Shown here in pieces: positions 9,151 to 20,717 of a stretch of 64,000 bases of DNA. Numbering within the stretch: the first letter of the stretch is position 1; every line of letters starts with the position of its first letter. The stretch covers positions 34,611,896 to 34,675,895 of the forward strand of contig NC_067206.1 of assembly GCF_026262505.1 (NCBI RefSeq), written 5' to 3'. Below the pieces are notes generated by a model, which worked only from the letters and a program-made list of their open reading frames with translations, ran no database searches and was not told the DNA's origin. Origin of the DNA: Trichomonas vaginalis G3 (Eukaryota > Parabasalia > Trichomonadida > Trichomonadidae). A program made the position numbers and the translations under genes.

Positions 9151-11484
9151 TTATGAATTAAAAATACATGAAAGTGGTTTCATTGATTCGATGTCTCTTG
9201 GAGCAAATTTTCCATTTTCGAAATCTTGCTGCATAGACATCTTCATTTTCGGATCAATAGAAGCTATACTATCAATAAATTCTCTTGCCAAGTTAGTATT
9301 CTCTCTTTTGAGGATCATTGTGATTTGAGGCCACATTTCCTTTCTGCTCTTCTTCATTCCGAATCTTTTGAGGGCGTACATGTCTTTTGTCTTCACGTAG
9401 TACGCGAATAGCAGTGCATCGACTCTTTTCTCATCCATGCCGAGCTTTTTTCCGAACTGATAAGCACCATCTTCGTCACCTTTTTTGAAGAATGATCTTA
9501 ATGTTTCATTAAGGGATTTCCCAACAATAGATTGGTCGCCGCTTCTTGCAGCCAATTCGTTCTGCATGTCCTTGAGCTTCTTCAGAGTGTTCGCGCATTC
9601 AAGGCCAGAAGTGAACTGACTTTGGACAGTTTTATAAGTTCTTACAGCGTCCATTGCAGGAATTGTTGGAGGAATCTTGTCTAATATGACTCCAAGACGA
9701 ACAGGAGTTGTCATTCTTGGTAATCTCATGAGTACGCGTACTGCTGGCTCGCAGTTAGCTATCGCTGTATTCACAATCTCTTCATTTCCTTTTTCTAAGG
9801 AGAGAGAAAGAACAGAAAGAAGAGATGATGAATCACAAGTGTCTGCAGCGGCGTTGATCGCTTTGTCCCATTGGTCCATTTTGGCAAGTAGTATGGCTTT
9901 CTTGGAATAATCTGTTTCGAGTTCTGCAAACATGATTCCCAAGTTTGGCCGGCCAATTTGCCAAGAATATTCAGCAGCGAAGGAAGGACGGATTTTATCG
10001 AGAGGAAGACTACCAATAACTGATCCGTCGTCGCTATTGAACTTCACTGTGTACTTTACTTGCTCATCTGAGACGACCTGTTCAGGAACATTTAAGAATT
10101 TTGCAAGATTATAAGCAACTTCGAATTGTTTGCGCTTGCAGAGCCTCTGGAGGATTGTTGTAGAGTCTATTTCATCTAATTGCTTCGATGTGATTGGTAC
10201 TCCGTACTCTAATATGCAATTTGCCACTCTTAATTTTCTACAAACTTCTCCGATCATCGTTCCACGGCCTTTGTTGGAGTAAGAGTTTACAAAACATGCA
10301 ACAGCTACGAAATACGCTTGGGAAGCTTTGTCTGTGACAAATTCTGCGGTTGAAATTATATCATTTATCGCAGAAGGGACGTCGTTGATCGCGGACAGTT
10401 TTTCTACGAATGGCTCAGTCAGTCTGTTATCAAAGATCTCACAAAGCTTCACTCCATCGCTTCTTTCGACTAAATATTTATTTAATACTTTGAAAACGTT
10501 GTTTGGAACTGCAACGATACGGAAACTTTCTGTCTGAGTGATTGAATATATAGAATCGCACTCCATAAATAGATACGGGCTGCCATCTACGAAGAAAACT
10601 GGTGATGATGGATCTTCTGTGCCCAAAATAACGGCGCCGTTAAAAGATAGAGCTGGAACGATATCGCCAATCCATGTCATCATCTGAAAATCTTCCATAT
10701 CGTTCAAATCTATTTGAGTTTGGTAATAAATTTTATCAAGTGCCTGATTTGCAACAATAATTGTAAAATCTTCAAGTAAAATGGCAATCTTAGAATAACT
10801 GTAACTTGGTGCAATAGCCAAAACGTATTTTGAAAGTTTCATTTCGTAATATCTTCGATCATCAATGACAAAAAGATGTCCATTGTCAAGAAACATGATA
10901 ATAATTGATTCTGTATTTGATTTCGATGGTGGGATTGCGGTCATGCACCTAGGTCTTGCGATATTATCAAAATGTTGGACAATATTTGGTTTGTCGTAAT
11001 TTTCGATATCAATAATATTTCCATCACTTGTAGAAACAACAACTCCACCATCGTAGAATGCTGCAGCGTTGATTAATAGATTGGGTAAGTTTAATGTTGA
11101 AATTACTGTTTCTACGCCATAAGATATACGAGAAACCGTACCGGAATCAGAAACAGCGATAATTTCATCAGTAGGTAAAACATGAACGAAGGCCAAATTT
11201 CCGTTTGATTTCATTGAAATTCCTCCAAGTTTTTCGGATCTAGCATCATAATACTCGATATATGGATGAGATGCTCCGATTCCATAATTCTCACGTGAAA
11301 TTGCTATCATGCCTGATGACTTTCCCATTGAATAGCAATTTTGTGTTGGTTCAATCGGATTTAAAAAGCCGAGAGGGAACATATCTTTACGGAGGAAAGC
11401 CATGTCATCAATAGTTTGAAATTCATAGTCTTCCGTAAGCTCCCCGAAAGTTTTAACATTCGAATAAACTAAATCCTTTATCAT
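9151..11484 (-). CDS. VPS16: Vacuolar sorting protein VPS16 (HOPS/CORVET core)
   Basis: VPS16 is a core subunit of the HOPS and CORVET tethering complexes that fuse endosomes, lysosomes and vacuoles; it binds VPS33. The 777 residues are close to the family norm (about 800-840). The first 400 residues have the beta-propeller character of the Vps16 N domain (short strands, SDSGTVSRISYG, STSDGNIIDIENY). The second half is helical and matches the family pattern: ILQRLCKRKQFEVAYNLAKFL, then a Lys/Asp-rich helix on the AILLAKMDQWDKAI pattern, and SLNETLRSFFKKGDEDGA followed by the KLGMDEKRVDALLFAYY segment. There is no signal peptide or membrane span, as expected. The first ATG is used; a possible weak Initiator variant (TTCAAAAATAG) precedes it. 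Confidence 0.85.
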   Translation of the reverse strand: MIKDLVYSNVKTFGELTEDYEFQTIDDMAFLRKDMFPLGFLNPIEPTQNCYSMGKSSGMIAISRENYGIGASHPYIEYYDARSEKLGGISMKSNGNLAFVHVLPTDEIIAVSDSGTVSRISYGVETVISTLNLPNLLINAAAFYDGGVVVSTSDGNIIDIENYDKPNIVQHFDNIARPRCMTAIPPSKSNTESIIIMFLDNGHLFVIDDRRYYEMKLSKYVLAIAPSYSYSKIAILLEDFTIIVANQALDKIYYQTQIDLNDMEDFQMMTWIGDIVPALSFNGAVILGTEDPSSPVFFVDGSPYLFMECDSIYSITQTESFRIVAVPNNVFKVLNKYLVERSDGVKLCEIFDNRLTEPFVEKLSAINDVPSAINDIISTAEFVTDKASQAYFVAVACFVNSYSNKGRGTMIGEVCRKLRVANCILEYGVPITSKQLDEIDSTTILQRLCKRKQFEVAYNLAKFLNVPEQVVSDEQVKYTVKFNSDDGSVIGSLPLDKIRPSFAAEYSWQIGRPNLGIMFAELETDYSKKAILLAKMDQWDKAINAAADTCDSSSLLSVLSLSLEKGNEEIVNTAIANCEPAVRVLMRLPRMTTPVRLGVILDKIPPTIPAMDAVRTYKTVQSQFTSGLECANTLKKLKDMQNELAARSGDQSIVGKSLNETLRSFFKKGDEDGAYQFGKKLGMDEKRVDALLFAYYVKTKDMYALKRFGMKKSRKEMWPQITMILKRENTNLAREFIDSIASIDPKMKMSMQQDFENGKFAPRDIESMKPLSCIFNS

Positions 11485-11681
11485 CTATTTTTGAAGTTGT
11501 CAAATTATCATTTCAATAGAAAACCTTCATGATAAATCAAATTTAATGAAAAATACTTTAATAATGAGATAAGTACTATTGGTTGATTGATTAATATTTC
11601 AAAAAAATTTAATTTTGAATCAAACTTCATTTAATTCTAGAGATATGATGAATTAAATAAATTGAATTAGATATTTATTCA

Positions 11682-14600
11682 ATGGAATACATAAAAAGAT
11701 GTTTAGATGATATCAACGTTTGAATTCATCAAATATCTACTCTTATTGGAGAAAATGGAATATGAATATATTGTATACTACTAGAATATATCTTAAATCC
11801 AGCAACGCGCAATCGATATGACCAGTCATTTGTATTTCGGATCTGTGTAAATCTCGAATATTGTAAACTATTGAAAGATCTTGTATTTTTGGGTCTAATA
11901 CCTTTTGAAAAAAAAATTAATTCAAAATTTTTGGATCAATAATTTTTTGTCAGCAATAGATGGATTTTATAAGTGATAATGTGCAATTTATGAATTATTT
12001 TATCGAATGCTCTACATTACCATATGCAGACCTTGAATTATTGGAAAGCGTCAAATCAGGAAGACTTGAAGCGATCACTCCTCGAGTTAATGAAGGTTAT
12101 TAAGTCAATTCAAGATCAGAAGAAAACTTTCCACTACTCTACTACGCAATTAAAGCAGATAATGCAGCACTTGTCTCAGTTTTGATTCAAAATGGTGGAA
12201 ATCCAAATATTATCGTAAGGAATGAAACATTACTGATGATAGCAGCACACAAAAAGTTTAACGATGTTGTGAGAATCCTAGTAAATGCAGGAGCAAATCC
12301 GAGTTACATTTCATCACAGAAACGAATGGCTTTATACTACGGAAACGACGAAACACGAGCAATCATACTAGGTTACAACGGTCCTGAATACAGAAAACGC
12401 AAAATTTACGAAGCAGTTCAAGAAAATTCGGTTGATGGCGTCAAATACTTACTCAAAATCGGCAAGAACATCGATGAAGTTGGTGAACAAGGCAATACAC
12501 CATTTTTACTAGCCCGTCAATCAGGAAATGCAGAAATTGCAAAATTATTAGTTACATTCGGCTGTAATCGCTTTGCAGTGAACTCAGATGGCGACAATGC
12601 CTTGATTTTAGCAGTAAAGAATGGCCGAAACGAAGTAATTACCATTCTTCATCAAGTCGGATTTCATTTCTACGACATCAAGAACGGCAAATCACTTTTA
12701 ATGATTGCAATTGAGTTCAACCACATTGAAGTTGCCAAGCAATTGCTAATGTACGGTCAGGATATCACTTATCAGGATCCTTCTGGCAAAAACGCACTTT
12801 TTTATGCGATTGAATATGGAAGAAGTGACTTTATTGTTTATTTAGCGAACCAGAACACGTTTAATTCACGTGTAGAAGGTTGCGATGCCATGCTTTACGC
12901 GTGTTTGAAAGGAAAACAAGCAGTTCTTGAAGAATTGATTAAATTAAATTTCATTTCGAGCAAAAAAGATGCATTTTTAATGGCATGCAGAGGTGATAAC
13001 GTGAATATCTGTGATTTCTGGATAAGAAATGGTATTGATATCAATTCTACGAACTCTGATGATGAATCAGCACTAATGATTTCATTAAAATATGGTTTTA
13101 GAGTGCCAGGATACCTTTTAAACCACAATCCCAATATTAATTATACCAATTCTCGTGGTCATTCCGCTTTTTCTTATGCTGTTTTGTACGAAAATCCGTT
13201 TTCTCGAAGAAATGCTTGTAAGAATCAATCTTGATAATTTTAATGCTGTTATGAATGCGCTCAAACAAGCTTTGGAAATGGAATTGATTGATGAAGCTAA
13301 AATGATCTTGGAAAAAATATCTAGAAGTAGTCAATTCTCAATGAAAGGTTTGTTGATGATTTGTCCTTCAAAATTAACAAGGTCACTTTTTGTTCAAATG
13401 TCAAAAAGTGATCAACAAGTTAAAATTGAAAAAGATAGGAACATATTGATAGCTGCATCGCAAGGCAATATTCCTGAAATAAAGTATTACTTGCTGGAAA
13501 AGTCAAGACAATTAGAAGTGAGATCAAAAATCGGTTTGACACCGGTTTTAGCTGCATGTTCAACAGGACAATTAGAAGCATTGAAGTACTTGATAGATAT
13601 AGGTGCTGATTTGAATGTTATGACCAATAAGAATGCGAATGCTTTATCGATTGCTTGCGAATTTGGTCATTTAAACATTGTCAAATTTTTGGTTGAAAAA
13701 CATAATTTTGATTTCAATAAGTTTTACTCTGATGGAATGACTCCTTTTTGTTTGGCAGCAGTATCAGGAAATGTTGATATTCTTCAATATCTTGTATCTA
13801 AAGGTGTAAATCCAAACCAACAAAGCCAATCTGGAGAAAAACCAATTGTTTACGCCGTGCAAAATAACAGACAAAATGTTTTGGAATATTTGTTATCAAA
13901 GAATTGCAATATTAATGATATTAGTATTACTGGAGACTCTTTAGTAAATATTGCTTACTCAAAAGGTTATAAAGAATTAACACAATATCTTATTGATCAT
14001 GGTGCAGATCTAACTAAAGTTAATAATATTGGAATGAATTTACTTCACTTCACTTGTGGAAAAGGTGACTTAATGTTGAGTCAATTAGCAATACATCATG
14101 GATTAAATGTTAACCAAGAGCGAGAACCAGATAAATCAACACCTTTCATCATGGCTTGCTATTCAGGAAATGTTGAATTAATAAAATATTTGCAGCAAAA
14201 CGGAGCAAACATTAAAAAGTTGACAAGAAATTCAATTACTCCTTTTTACGCAGCTTGCGAAGGAGGAAATCTTCAAGCAGTACAATATCTTCTTGAACAA
14301 GTTGTAGATACAAAAACAAGAGATATTTATTGGATATCGCCTTTATTGGTTGCATGCAAAGCTGGAAGATACGAAGTCGTAAAATTCTTGATAGAAAATA
14401 AATTCGATGTTACAGAAGTTGATGTTAATCAATGCAATGCTTTTTATTACAGCTGCCAATCAGGTAACGTAGAACTTGGTAAATATCTTTTCAAGGTTGC
14501 CAATTTCGATGTTAACCAGAAATTCTGGAATGATAATACTTGTTTGCATATTGCAGCTTTCAATGGACATTTGGATGTTTTAAAGTTCTTGATTAAAAAG

Positions 14601-16484
14601 AAATGCGATGTTTACGCGAGAACAAAAAGTGGATCAATGGCAATCCACATGGCAGCTAAAAGTGATAAACCAGAAATTGTTGAATACCTCTTTAGATACG
14701 ATAAGAATTTCTTGGAAGAAAGAGGTCCTCATTACAATACTTCTTTCTTAATTGCAGCTCTTAATGAAAGCCGGAAAACAATGAAGTTCTTATTGCAAAA
14801 GAAAGCAAATAAACTTGCAAGAAATGATACAGAACTCACAGCAATGCATATAGCAGCTGCTGAAGGAAGAGTTAATATGCTTGCAAGATTATTAAAATTA
14901 GGTTTCGATGTCGATGAAGTTTTATTGAAAGAAACTCCTCTTTCGAGAGCATCTCTTTATTGTCAATAGGAATGTGTTAAATTCTTATTAGAAAATGGAG
15001 CACAAATGGAGTCAATGACAACTTTGTCTGCACTCCATAGAGCTGTTGAAGAAAACAGATTGAATGACTTCAAAGTTTTGTTGAATCTTGGTTTTGATAT
15101 TAACGAAGAAGGACAAAATGGAAGAACTCCCTTAATCGTTTCTGTTATAAATCAATACCAAGATTTCATTGATTATTTACTTGATAACAATGTAAGTGTT
15201 AATACATTAGATACTATTCCTTTCTCTGCATTAAACTACGCAATTGAATCAGGAAACATTGTAACTGTTAAGAAGTTAATTGATCATAAAGCTGATGTCA
15301 ATGTTTCCTTGAATACAACAACACCTTTGATCCAATCAATCAGTAAAAATCAAAAAGAAGTTTTTGATTTGTTAATTGATTCTGGTGCTTTGATTGATAT
15401 TCCAGCGAAATCAGGAAATTTCCCAATACATGAAGCAGCACAACAAAAGGATTCTATTTATTACATCGAGTTCTTGACAAATAGAGGTTTTTATGTTGAT
15501 TTTCCTTCGCTTTATAAACGTCAAACTCCTTTGATGTGTGCAGTTGATGCAAAGAACAAAAACGTAATTAAATGGATCTTGAATCATGGTTGTGATATTT
15601 TCTTGAGAGATCATGATGGAAACTCTGCTTTTTCGCATGCAATGATGGCAATGGAATTAGATATAGCGGATGAATTCGTGAAAAGAGGTGTAGATTTGAA
15701 TGAAACTGATTCATCAGGAAACACAATTGTTTGCAAACTTTTAAAGAAACAATTTGTGGATGGTGTTTATTTCCTAATTGACAGAGGAGCAATGGCAAAT
15801 GCTTATGACCAAGATCAAAACACTTTATTGATAATTGGAATTGAAATGAAGAATTTCAATTTGTGCTACTATCTATTGGATAAAGGAGCGATTCCTGATT
15901 TGCCAGGAGCATTGCAATTGCATCCAATTCATCATGCCGCAAAAATTAAAGATGAAGAAGCAATTAAACTCATTCAAAAGTTACTTGAATTGGGAGAAGA
16001 CGTAAATATCGAAGACCAATTCAGAGATACTCCTTTGGGTTACACTAATTGGAAACAAGATGTTCCTAGTTTCAATTTCATGCAGACAAATAATCAAAAT
16101 CATAAAGTCCATTCGAACACTTTAGATATGCATTCGAGATTGAAGAATAGACCAGTAAATATTTCATCAGAAGCAGTACAAAGGAATCCTGTAGCTCATT
16201 ACATCAAATCTATTGGTGGAAGAGATTACAAATGGGAACAAGAATATGAAATTGAAATAACTAATTATGTTACTAAAATCAAATCAGTTAAATCTGATAT
16301 ACAAAATCAGAAATCTCTCATCAAAAGAATGGAATTGAGAAATACAACGATGCCTGAGAGCCATACTGACTTCGAAATCAACAGACACAAGAACCATTTG
16401 CGTGATTTGAAACTCCAGAAGTTATCTTTATATAATGAAGTTGATAAAATCAATCTCAAAATGTGGTATTATAATAATTTGTAA
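11682..16484 (+). pseudogene. Decayed ankyrin-repeat gene
   Basis: A host ankyrin gene of about 1,590 codons that is no longer one reading frame. The first part reads from ATG 11682 (MEYIKRCLDDINV) through TGA at 11721 and 11763 and further stops. The frame then changes before 11960 (MDFISDNVQF). A TAA at 12101 interrupts this second frame directly before strong ankyrin sequence. One extra T in the TTTT run at 13199-13202 shifts the frame inside a repeat, and a TAG at 14967 interrupts it again; the sequence on both sides is clearly continuous. Roughly 30 ankyrin units follow the pattern GxTPLLxAxxxGNxEIVKxLLxxGAD. The C-terminus (about 16,100-16,484) is a Lys/Glu-rich probable coiled coil. 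The largest open pieces are 12182-13234, 13155-14969 and 15006-16484. The number of lesions argues for a real pseudogene; the single T and the TAG alone could be sequence errors. Confidence 0.8.
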
Positions 16485-16699
16485 ATTTGAATTGCAATAA
16501 ACTATATTTCTATGTTGTATAATATAAAAGAATTTTTTGCCATATTAATCAGCATATAAAATATTCACGATTTCTTGTTTTTAGAATATTACATTTAGTA
16601 AATTGCAATTTTCAATAAAGGTTGGTAATGAACAAGCTATTGGAAATGAAAAAAAGAATATGAAGATTTATATTATCTTGGATTTTTTACTATAAATGG

Positions 16700-18004
16700 T
16701 TAAATACTGAATGTGGAAATTTCTTCGGTCTTCTCAACTTCATTGTTGTTTTGGCTGGATGAAGCTTTCTTGATAACAATTATTGCAACCACAATTATGA
16801 TAACTACTAATACCAAGCCTACTACAATTCCTATTATTAGCTTTTTCTTCATGCCATTATCTGAACCATTGTTACTTACTTGATTTCCGGTTTCATTTCC
16901 TTGATTTTTGTTTTCAGATGTGGGAATAGTAGAGTCAGGTTGCATTGTATTTGTTTGAGGCATATCTGCATGGTCTGAAGGAGGATCTGTTATATTGGGT
17001 TTCGTTGTTGGTGTATTTTGGACAGGAGTGATTGGAATTGGTGTGTTTGGTGTTGGAGTGGAAATTTCTGCAGAATCACAATCAACTGGTAAGATTGTAT
17101 ACTCATAGACATTATAATTATATTCAACCTGAACATCTATTCTCCTTCCGATCAATTTTTGGTAATCTGTTTGATACAACCTGTCTTCAGGATAGCTAGT
17201 AAGATTAAACATTGCTCCACGTTGATTTCCGCCATAATTACCGGTTGTGTATACAATAGCACCAATTCTCTGAGGTTCTCCATCGATACTTACAGATATT
17301 TGTAATGGTCCTCTTTCACGAATTCCAGGTGCCCAAAAACTGAATCTATTATAAATAAATCTTGCAGGGAAATAGCCAGGTGATGGATATGCAGTGAATA
17401 AGAGTGTGCCTTCACCAAATTTCATAGTAGTCTTCATTGCAACACTATTTGTGAAACCTTGTTGATAACTTGATACAGAGTTATAAGCACCTCCGAATGC
17501 TGTTGACGTAAGTCCTTCGGAAAACACCCATCGTCTATGTCCCAAATTTTCATTATAAACACCTGGATCTTGAATGAATTGTTGCACTGCTCTTGCAGCA
17601 TCAAAAGAGCCATAACCTGCCCCCAGGTTTGAAGTTGAACATCCAGCATATGCTGCAGTTGAATAGCATGGTGTACTAGTACTAGGTCTATGATTTAATC
17701 TTCTATTCTTGACGTTACAAATTGCGCACTGAACTTGTTCATAATCATATCTAGAATCAAGAGTAACAGGCGTATTAAATCCAACAAGCCAGCGCATATA
17801 ATTGAGTTCCTTGAGTCCTTTATTATCATCAGATTCTTTATCGTATCTATACTGTGTGCATGTTCCTTGCTGATCTGGATAAGGTGGTTTTCCAGAGAAG
17901 CTATAACTTATACTAGAAACATCTGATTTGTATCTACTACAGACTTCAGCCATTGTTCTTGCTTCTAGCCTATCAAAGCGTACATAAATCAGAGAGATCA
18001 ACAT
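16700..18004 (-). CDS. Membrane-anchored CAP/SCP-domain protein
   Basis: The 434-residue protein starts with a short hydrophobic leader (MLISLIYVRFDRLEA). A CAP (SCP/PR-1) domain follows, with a helix of the form LNYMRWLVG, an LNHRP segment carrying a candidate active-site His, GAGYGSFDAARAVQQFIQDPG, and the hallmark GHRRW with the second His. Many Cys suggest a secreted fold. After the domain come a Thr/Pro/Asn-rich stalk with several N-glycosylation sequons, one membrane span (KLIIGIVVGLVLVVIIIVVA) and a short cytoplasmic tail. CAP proteins are exported in many parasites, and T. vaginalis is known to have a family of them with membrane anchors; a surface or adhesion role is inferred. The size and order of parts look complete. 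Confidence 0.85.
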   Translation of the reverse strand: MLISLIYVRFDRLEARTMAEVCSRYKSDVSSISYSFSGKPPYPDQQGTCTQYRYDKESDDNKGLKELNYMRWLVGFNTPVTLDSRYDYEQVQCAICNVKNRRLNHRPSTSTPCYSTAAYAGCSTSNLGAGYGSFDAARAVQQFIQDPGVYNENLGHRRWVFSEGLTSTAFGGAYNSVSSYQQGFTNSVAMKTTMKFGEGTLLFTAYPSPGYFPARFIYNRFSFWAPGIRERGPLQISVSIDGEPQRIGAIVYTTGNYGGNQRGAMFNLTSYPEDRLYQTDYQKLIGRRIDVQVEYNYNVYEYTILPVDCDSAEISTPTPNTPIPITPVQNTPTTKPNITDPPSDHADMPQTNTMQPDSTIPTSENKNQGNETGNQVSNNGSDNGMKKKLIIGIVVGLVLVVIIIVVAIIVIKKASSSQNNNEVEKTEEISTFSI

Positions 18005-18761
18005 TAAAATTAGATATTTTGAATCCTTACAATTTTTTATTTATTTGAATTTATTCTAAAATAAAACATACAGTCTAATCTAAGATAAATTATTTCATAA
18101 TGTCAGATTTTTTGAATTGTGTCTCAATTATCTATTATCTTATTGCTAACCAAATAATCACAATATCGTGTTAAAATCATTTTTAGAATATTTTAAAAAT
18201 TGAATAATCAAATATTTCTGATAATATTTTCAATTTAAGAAAATTTTGTGAACATTCAAAATATAAATAAAATATAATCAAAATAGACGAAAATTCATCA
18301 GAATTGCAATACAAGGAAAATGTTTGGTAAGATCGCATCGATTAATTGGAAACTCCATCTGATATCTGGACAATTACTGACAAAATAAAATTCGACTATT
18401 CATAAGTGGATCCGATGCTTTCGTATTGGATAGTGAACAATTTGCTCAATAAACAACTAATTTTTTTGTCCATTGAAAAAACAAAGCTGTAATCAGGATG
18501 TGAAAACTTGATTAGAGTTGAGTATATAAATAAAGAAATATAATTGCCTGAAAGAATTTAAGAAAAGAAAGTTATATTTTTCAAAATATTCGAAGATATA
18601 TTATTTAGTCTTTTAAAGTCCCGTGATTATGTTCTTTATAAAGAAAGAATTTCATACTATAATCACCAAAGGTTTTCATGAAAAATTTGAACGGAGATTC
18701 CAACAAAATCACCCAATGGTCTTGTGGAACTTAATACATATGTAATAATGATGCTGTTAGA
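18005..18761. other. Intergenic spacer, no gene seen
   Basis: AT-rich sequence between the CAP gene promoter and the left end of the proposed TTAA-flanked element. No ORF, RNA gene or repeat can be supported. Confidence 0.5.
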
Positions 18762-19380
18762 TTAAGGGTGCACACGAGAGGATCATGTAAACTTCAGAAT
18801 TTAGAACCTTATTTTTAGGCATTATCTTGGCTACCTATTTAGGCTCGAAAAGCAAAAAATATCAAAAAATACAACTTGACTCCATTATGACCCTTTCATG
18901 GAGGTAGTTTTTATCCGCTAGTATTTTCCCTTTGAATCTCTTTACAATTCGAAATCAAATTCAAACCTCAGTAGAAGAAAGGAAGAATCGACTTACTACG
19001 GTTGTAATACGAATAAATGCATATATTTAATTATTTTTATTTACATAATAATTGTTTGAAGCTCATATTCCAACAAATTTTTAAATAAAAACATTAAAAT
19101 GTTGAAAATGTTCATATATTTTAATAGGGTTTTGGCACTTTATTGAGGAATTACTACATACATAGTCGAACTGAACTTGATATTTGAAATTTAAATTATT
19201 TATCAAATTAAAATTTAACTTGAAATTTATAATTATTTAGTCATATTTTGCATAATTCTAAGTAGATTTTGTAAAAAATCAAGAAAGAAAAATTTTAACG
19301 TGCTTTATTTTTTCTTTTTTATAATAATACATATTATTATATAATTAACATATTCATAATGTTTCACCCTTTCAAAAATA

Positions 19381-19417
19381 TAATCCTCCTCCTCGCAAAT
19401 AAACGTACATACGGGTG
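19381..19417. repeat. 37-bp direct repeat, inner copy
   Basis: A 37-bp block beginning TAATCCTCCTCCTCGC and ending ACATACGGGTG recurs at 19763-19799 with one mismatch. The second copy is the right end of the proposed TTAA element. This inner copy could be a subterminal binding-site repeat or the end of an older nested copy. Confidence 0.7.
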
Positions 19418-19762
19418 GCCTCTTTTTTCAAAAAATTAAAATTTGAAATTTTGGGCTCAAATATTAGAGATTTTTTCAACCTTCAACGATATATGTTGTC
19501 TATATCAGACCTCCTTTCTTTTTGATACTTAACATTGTTCCTAAATCTTAGCCGTTAAGGCTGTTCTGAAAATATTTTTTTTTCGAAAAAATTCGAAAAA
19601 AATTCTTAAAATTCAAAAATCCCTTAATTCCTGAGGATTTTGGAAAAAAGTTTTTACATGAACATGTGTATATTATATGAAGTATATTGATAAGGTAAAA
19701 ATCAAATTTTATTGCATATTCATCGAGAAAATAAACTAACGAATCCCTCAAAATTGAGAGGG

Positions 19763-19799
19763 TAATCCTCCTCCTCTCAAATAAACGTACATACGGGTG
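19763..19799. repeat. 37-bp direct repeat, terminal copy
   Basis: Second copy of the 37-bp block at 19381-19417, differing at one base. It leads directly into the right terminal inverted repeat of the TTAA-flanked element. Confidence 0.7.
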
Positions 19800-19838
19800 C
19801 ACCCTTAATGTAAAGTGTAATAATTTTTTCAAAAATCG

Positions 19839-20717
19839 ATGAGTGCTTTCCGAGAGCTCGGTTCAGTCGAGGATACAGCAATGGATGCCGCCAATGCAAA
19901 ACTAAGTGCTGTTCAGCGTGGTTACTACCATGATAGATACATTGGCTGCTTCGTACCTCAAGAATTAAAGCAATTACCTCCAATGAATCTTGGTTACTAT
20001 GTAAGAACACAAGCAATCTATGTAGCAGTCAAGAAATTCCATGAAATTCACGGATCCAACATGCAAGTCGTTGTTTTGGGCTGCGGCTACGATACATTAT
20101 TTTGGAGACTCAGAGACGAAAAGGTTACAGTCAAAAATTGGTTTGATTTAGATATGCAACATGTTGTTAAAAAGAAATCTCAAGTTATCAATTCCAACAG
20201 CTTCGAACCAATGGATAATTATCATTTATTCTATGCTGACTTATCAAAGCCAGAAATGGTTAAGCAAGAACTTAATTCGCATGGATTTGAAGATATTCCT
20301 ACAATATTTATTGATGAATGCACACTTATTTACGTTGATCCAGTTGCTGTTGATGAAATCCTTAAATTTGCAGCATCTCTCAAGTCAAATGCCTTCATTA
20401 GCTACGGAATGGTCAAACCAGATGATCAATTTGGTAAAATGATGGTAAAGAATTTCGATAGCTTTGGAGCTCCTCTTAAAGGCATTAAGATGTATCCAAC
20501 AATTGCATCTCATAAGGATAGATGCATTAATGCTGGTTTCAAGCATGCCAAATCAATTGATTTGAATCAAACAATGAAAGCTGTAATTCCAAGAGAAAAC
20601 TTCATGAAAATCATGAGACTTGAGATGCAGGATGATCCAGATGAACTTGCTTACATGCTTCAGCATTACGTTTTAGCTGTTGCTGGATCTGAAAGCGAAT
20701 TTGTCTCAATCATATAA
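19839..20717 (+). CDS. LCMT1: Leucine carboxyl methyltransferase 1 (PP2A methyltransferase)
   Basis: This enzyme transfers a methyl group from S-adenosylmethionine to the C-terminal leucine carboxylate of the PP2A catalytic subunit, which favours assembly with B subunits; it acts in the cytosol. The 292 residues fit the family (about 300-330). The conserved N-terminal LGYYVRT motif is at 51-57, the SAM-binding VVVLGCGYDT at 77-86, an acidic loop FDLDM near 115, and FIDECTLIYVDP, the family's equivalent of ExVLxYL, near 160. The ending is helical with a final beta strand. A TTCAAAAAT tract lies just before the ATG, and the proposed TTAA element ends 30 nt upstream, so little host promoter sequence remains next to the gene. 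Confidence 0.9.
   Translation: MSAFRELGSVEDTAMDAANAKLSAVQRGYYHDRYIGCFVPQELKQLPPMNLGYYVRTQAIYVAVKKFHEIHGSNMQVVVLGCGYDTLFWRLRDEKVTVKNWFDLDMQHVVKKKSQVINSNSFEPMDNYHLFYADLSKPEMVKQELNSHGFEDIPTIFIDECTLIYVDPVAVDEILKFAASLKSNAFISYGMVKPDDQFGKMMVKNFDSFGAPLKGIKMYPTIASHKDRCINAGFKHAKSIDLNQTMKAVIPRENFMKIMRLEMQDDPDELAYMLQHYVLAVAGSESEFVSII

Larger units (their letters stand above)
18762..19808. mobile_element. Candidate non-autonomous DNA transposon with TTAA duplications
   Basis: TTAA at 18762-18765 is followed by GGGTGCACACG, and TTAA at 19805-19808 is preceded by the reverse complement CGGGTGCACCC. Flanking A and T extend the match, so the two ends agree at 15 of 16 positions as terminal inverted repeats. 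The body (18766-19804, 1039 nt) is AT-rich and has no transposase ORF; the longest frame inside is about 94 codons on the minus strand and unrecognised. TTAA target sites with purine-starting ends are known for Kolobok elements, which have been described from Trichomonas; piggyBac also uses TTAA but has different ends. I infer an internally deleted, Kolobok-like element. Its right end lies only 30 nt before the ATG of the methyltransferase gene. Confidence 0.5.

Noticed and set aside
19548-19832. 94-codon minus-strand ORF near the right end of the TTAA element
   Set aside because: It runs across the element boundary into the LCMT1 upstream region and has no transposase-like motif.
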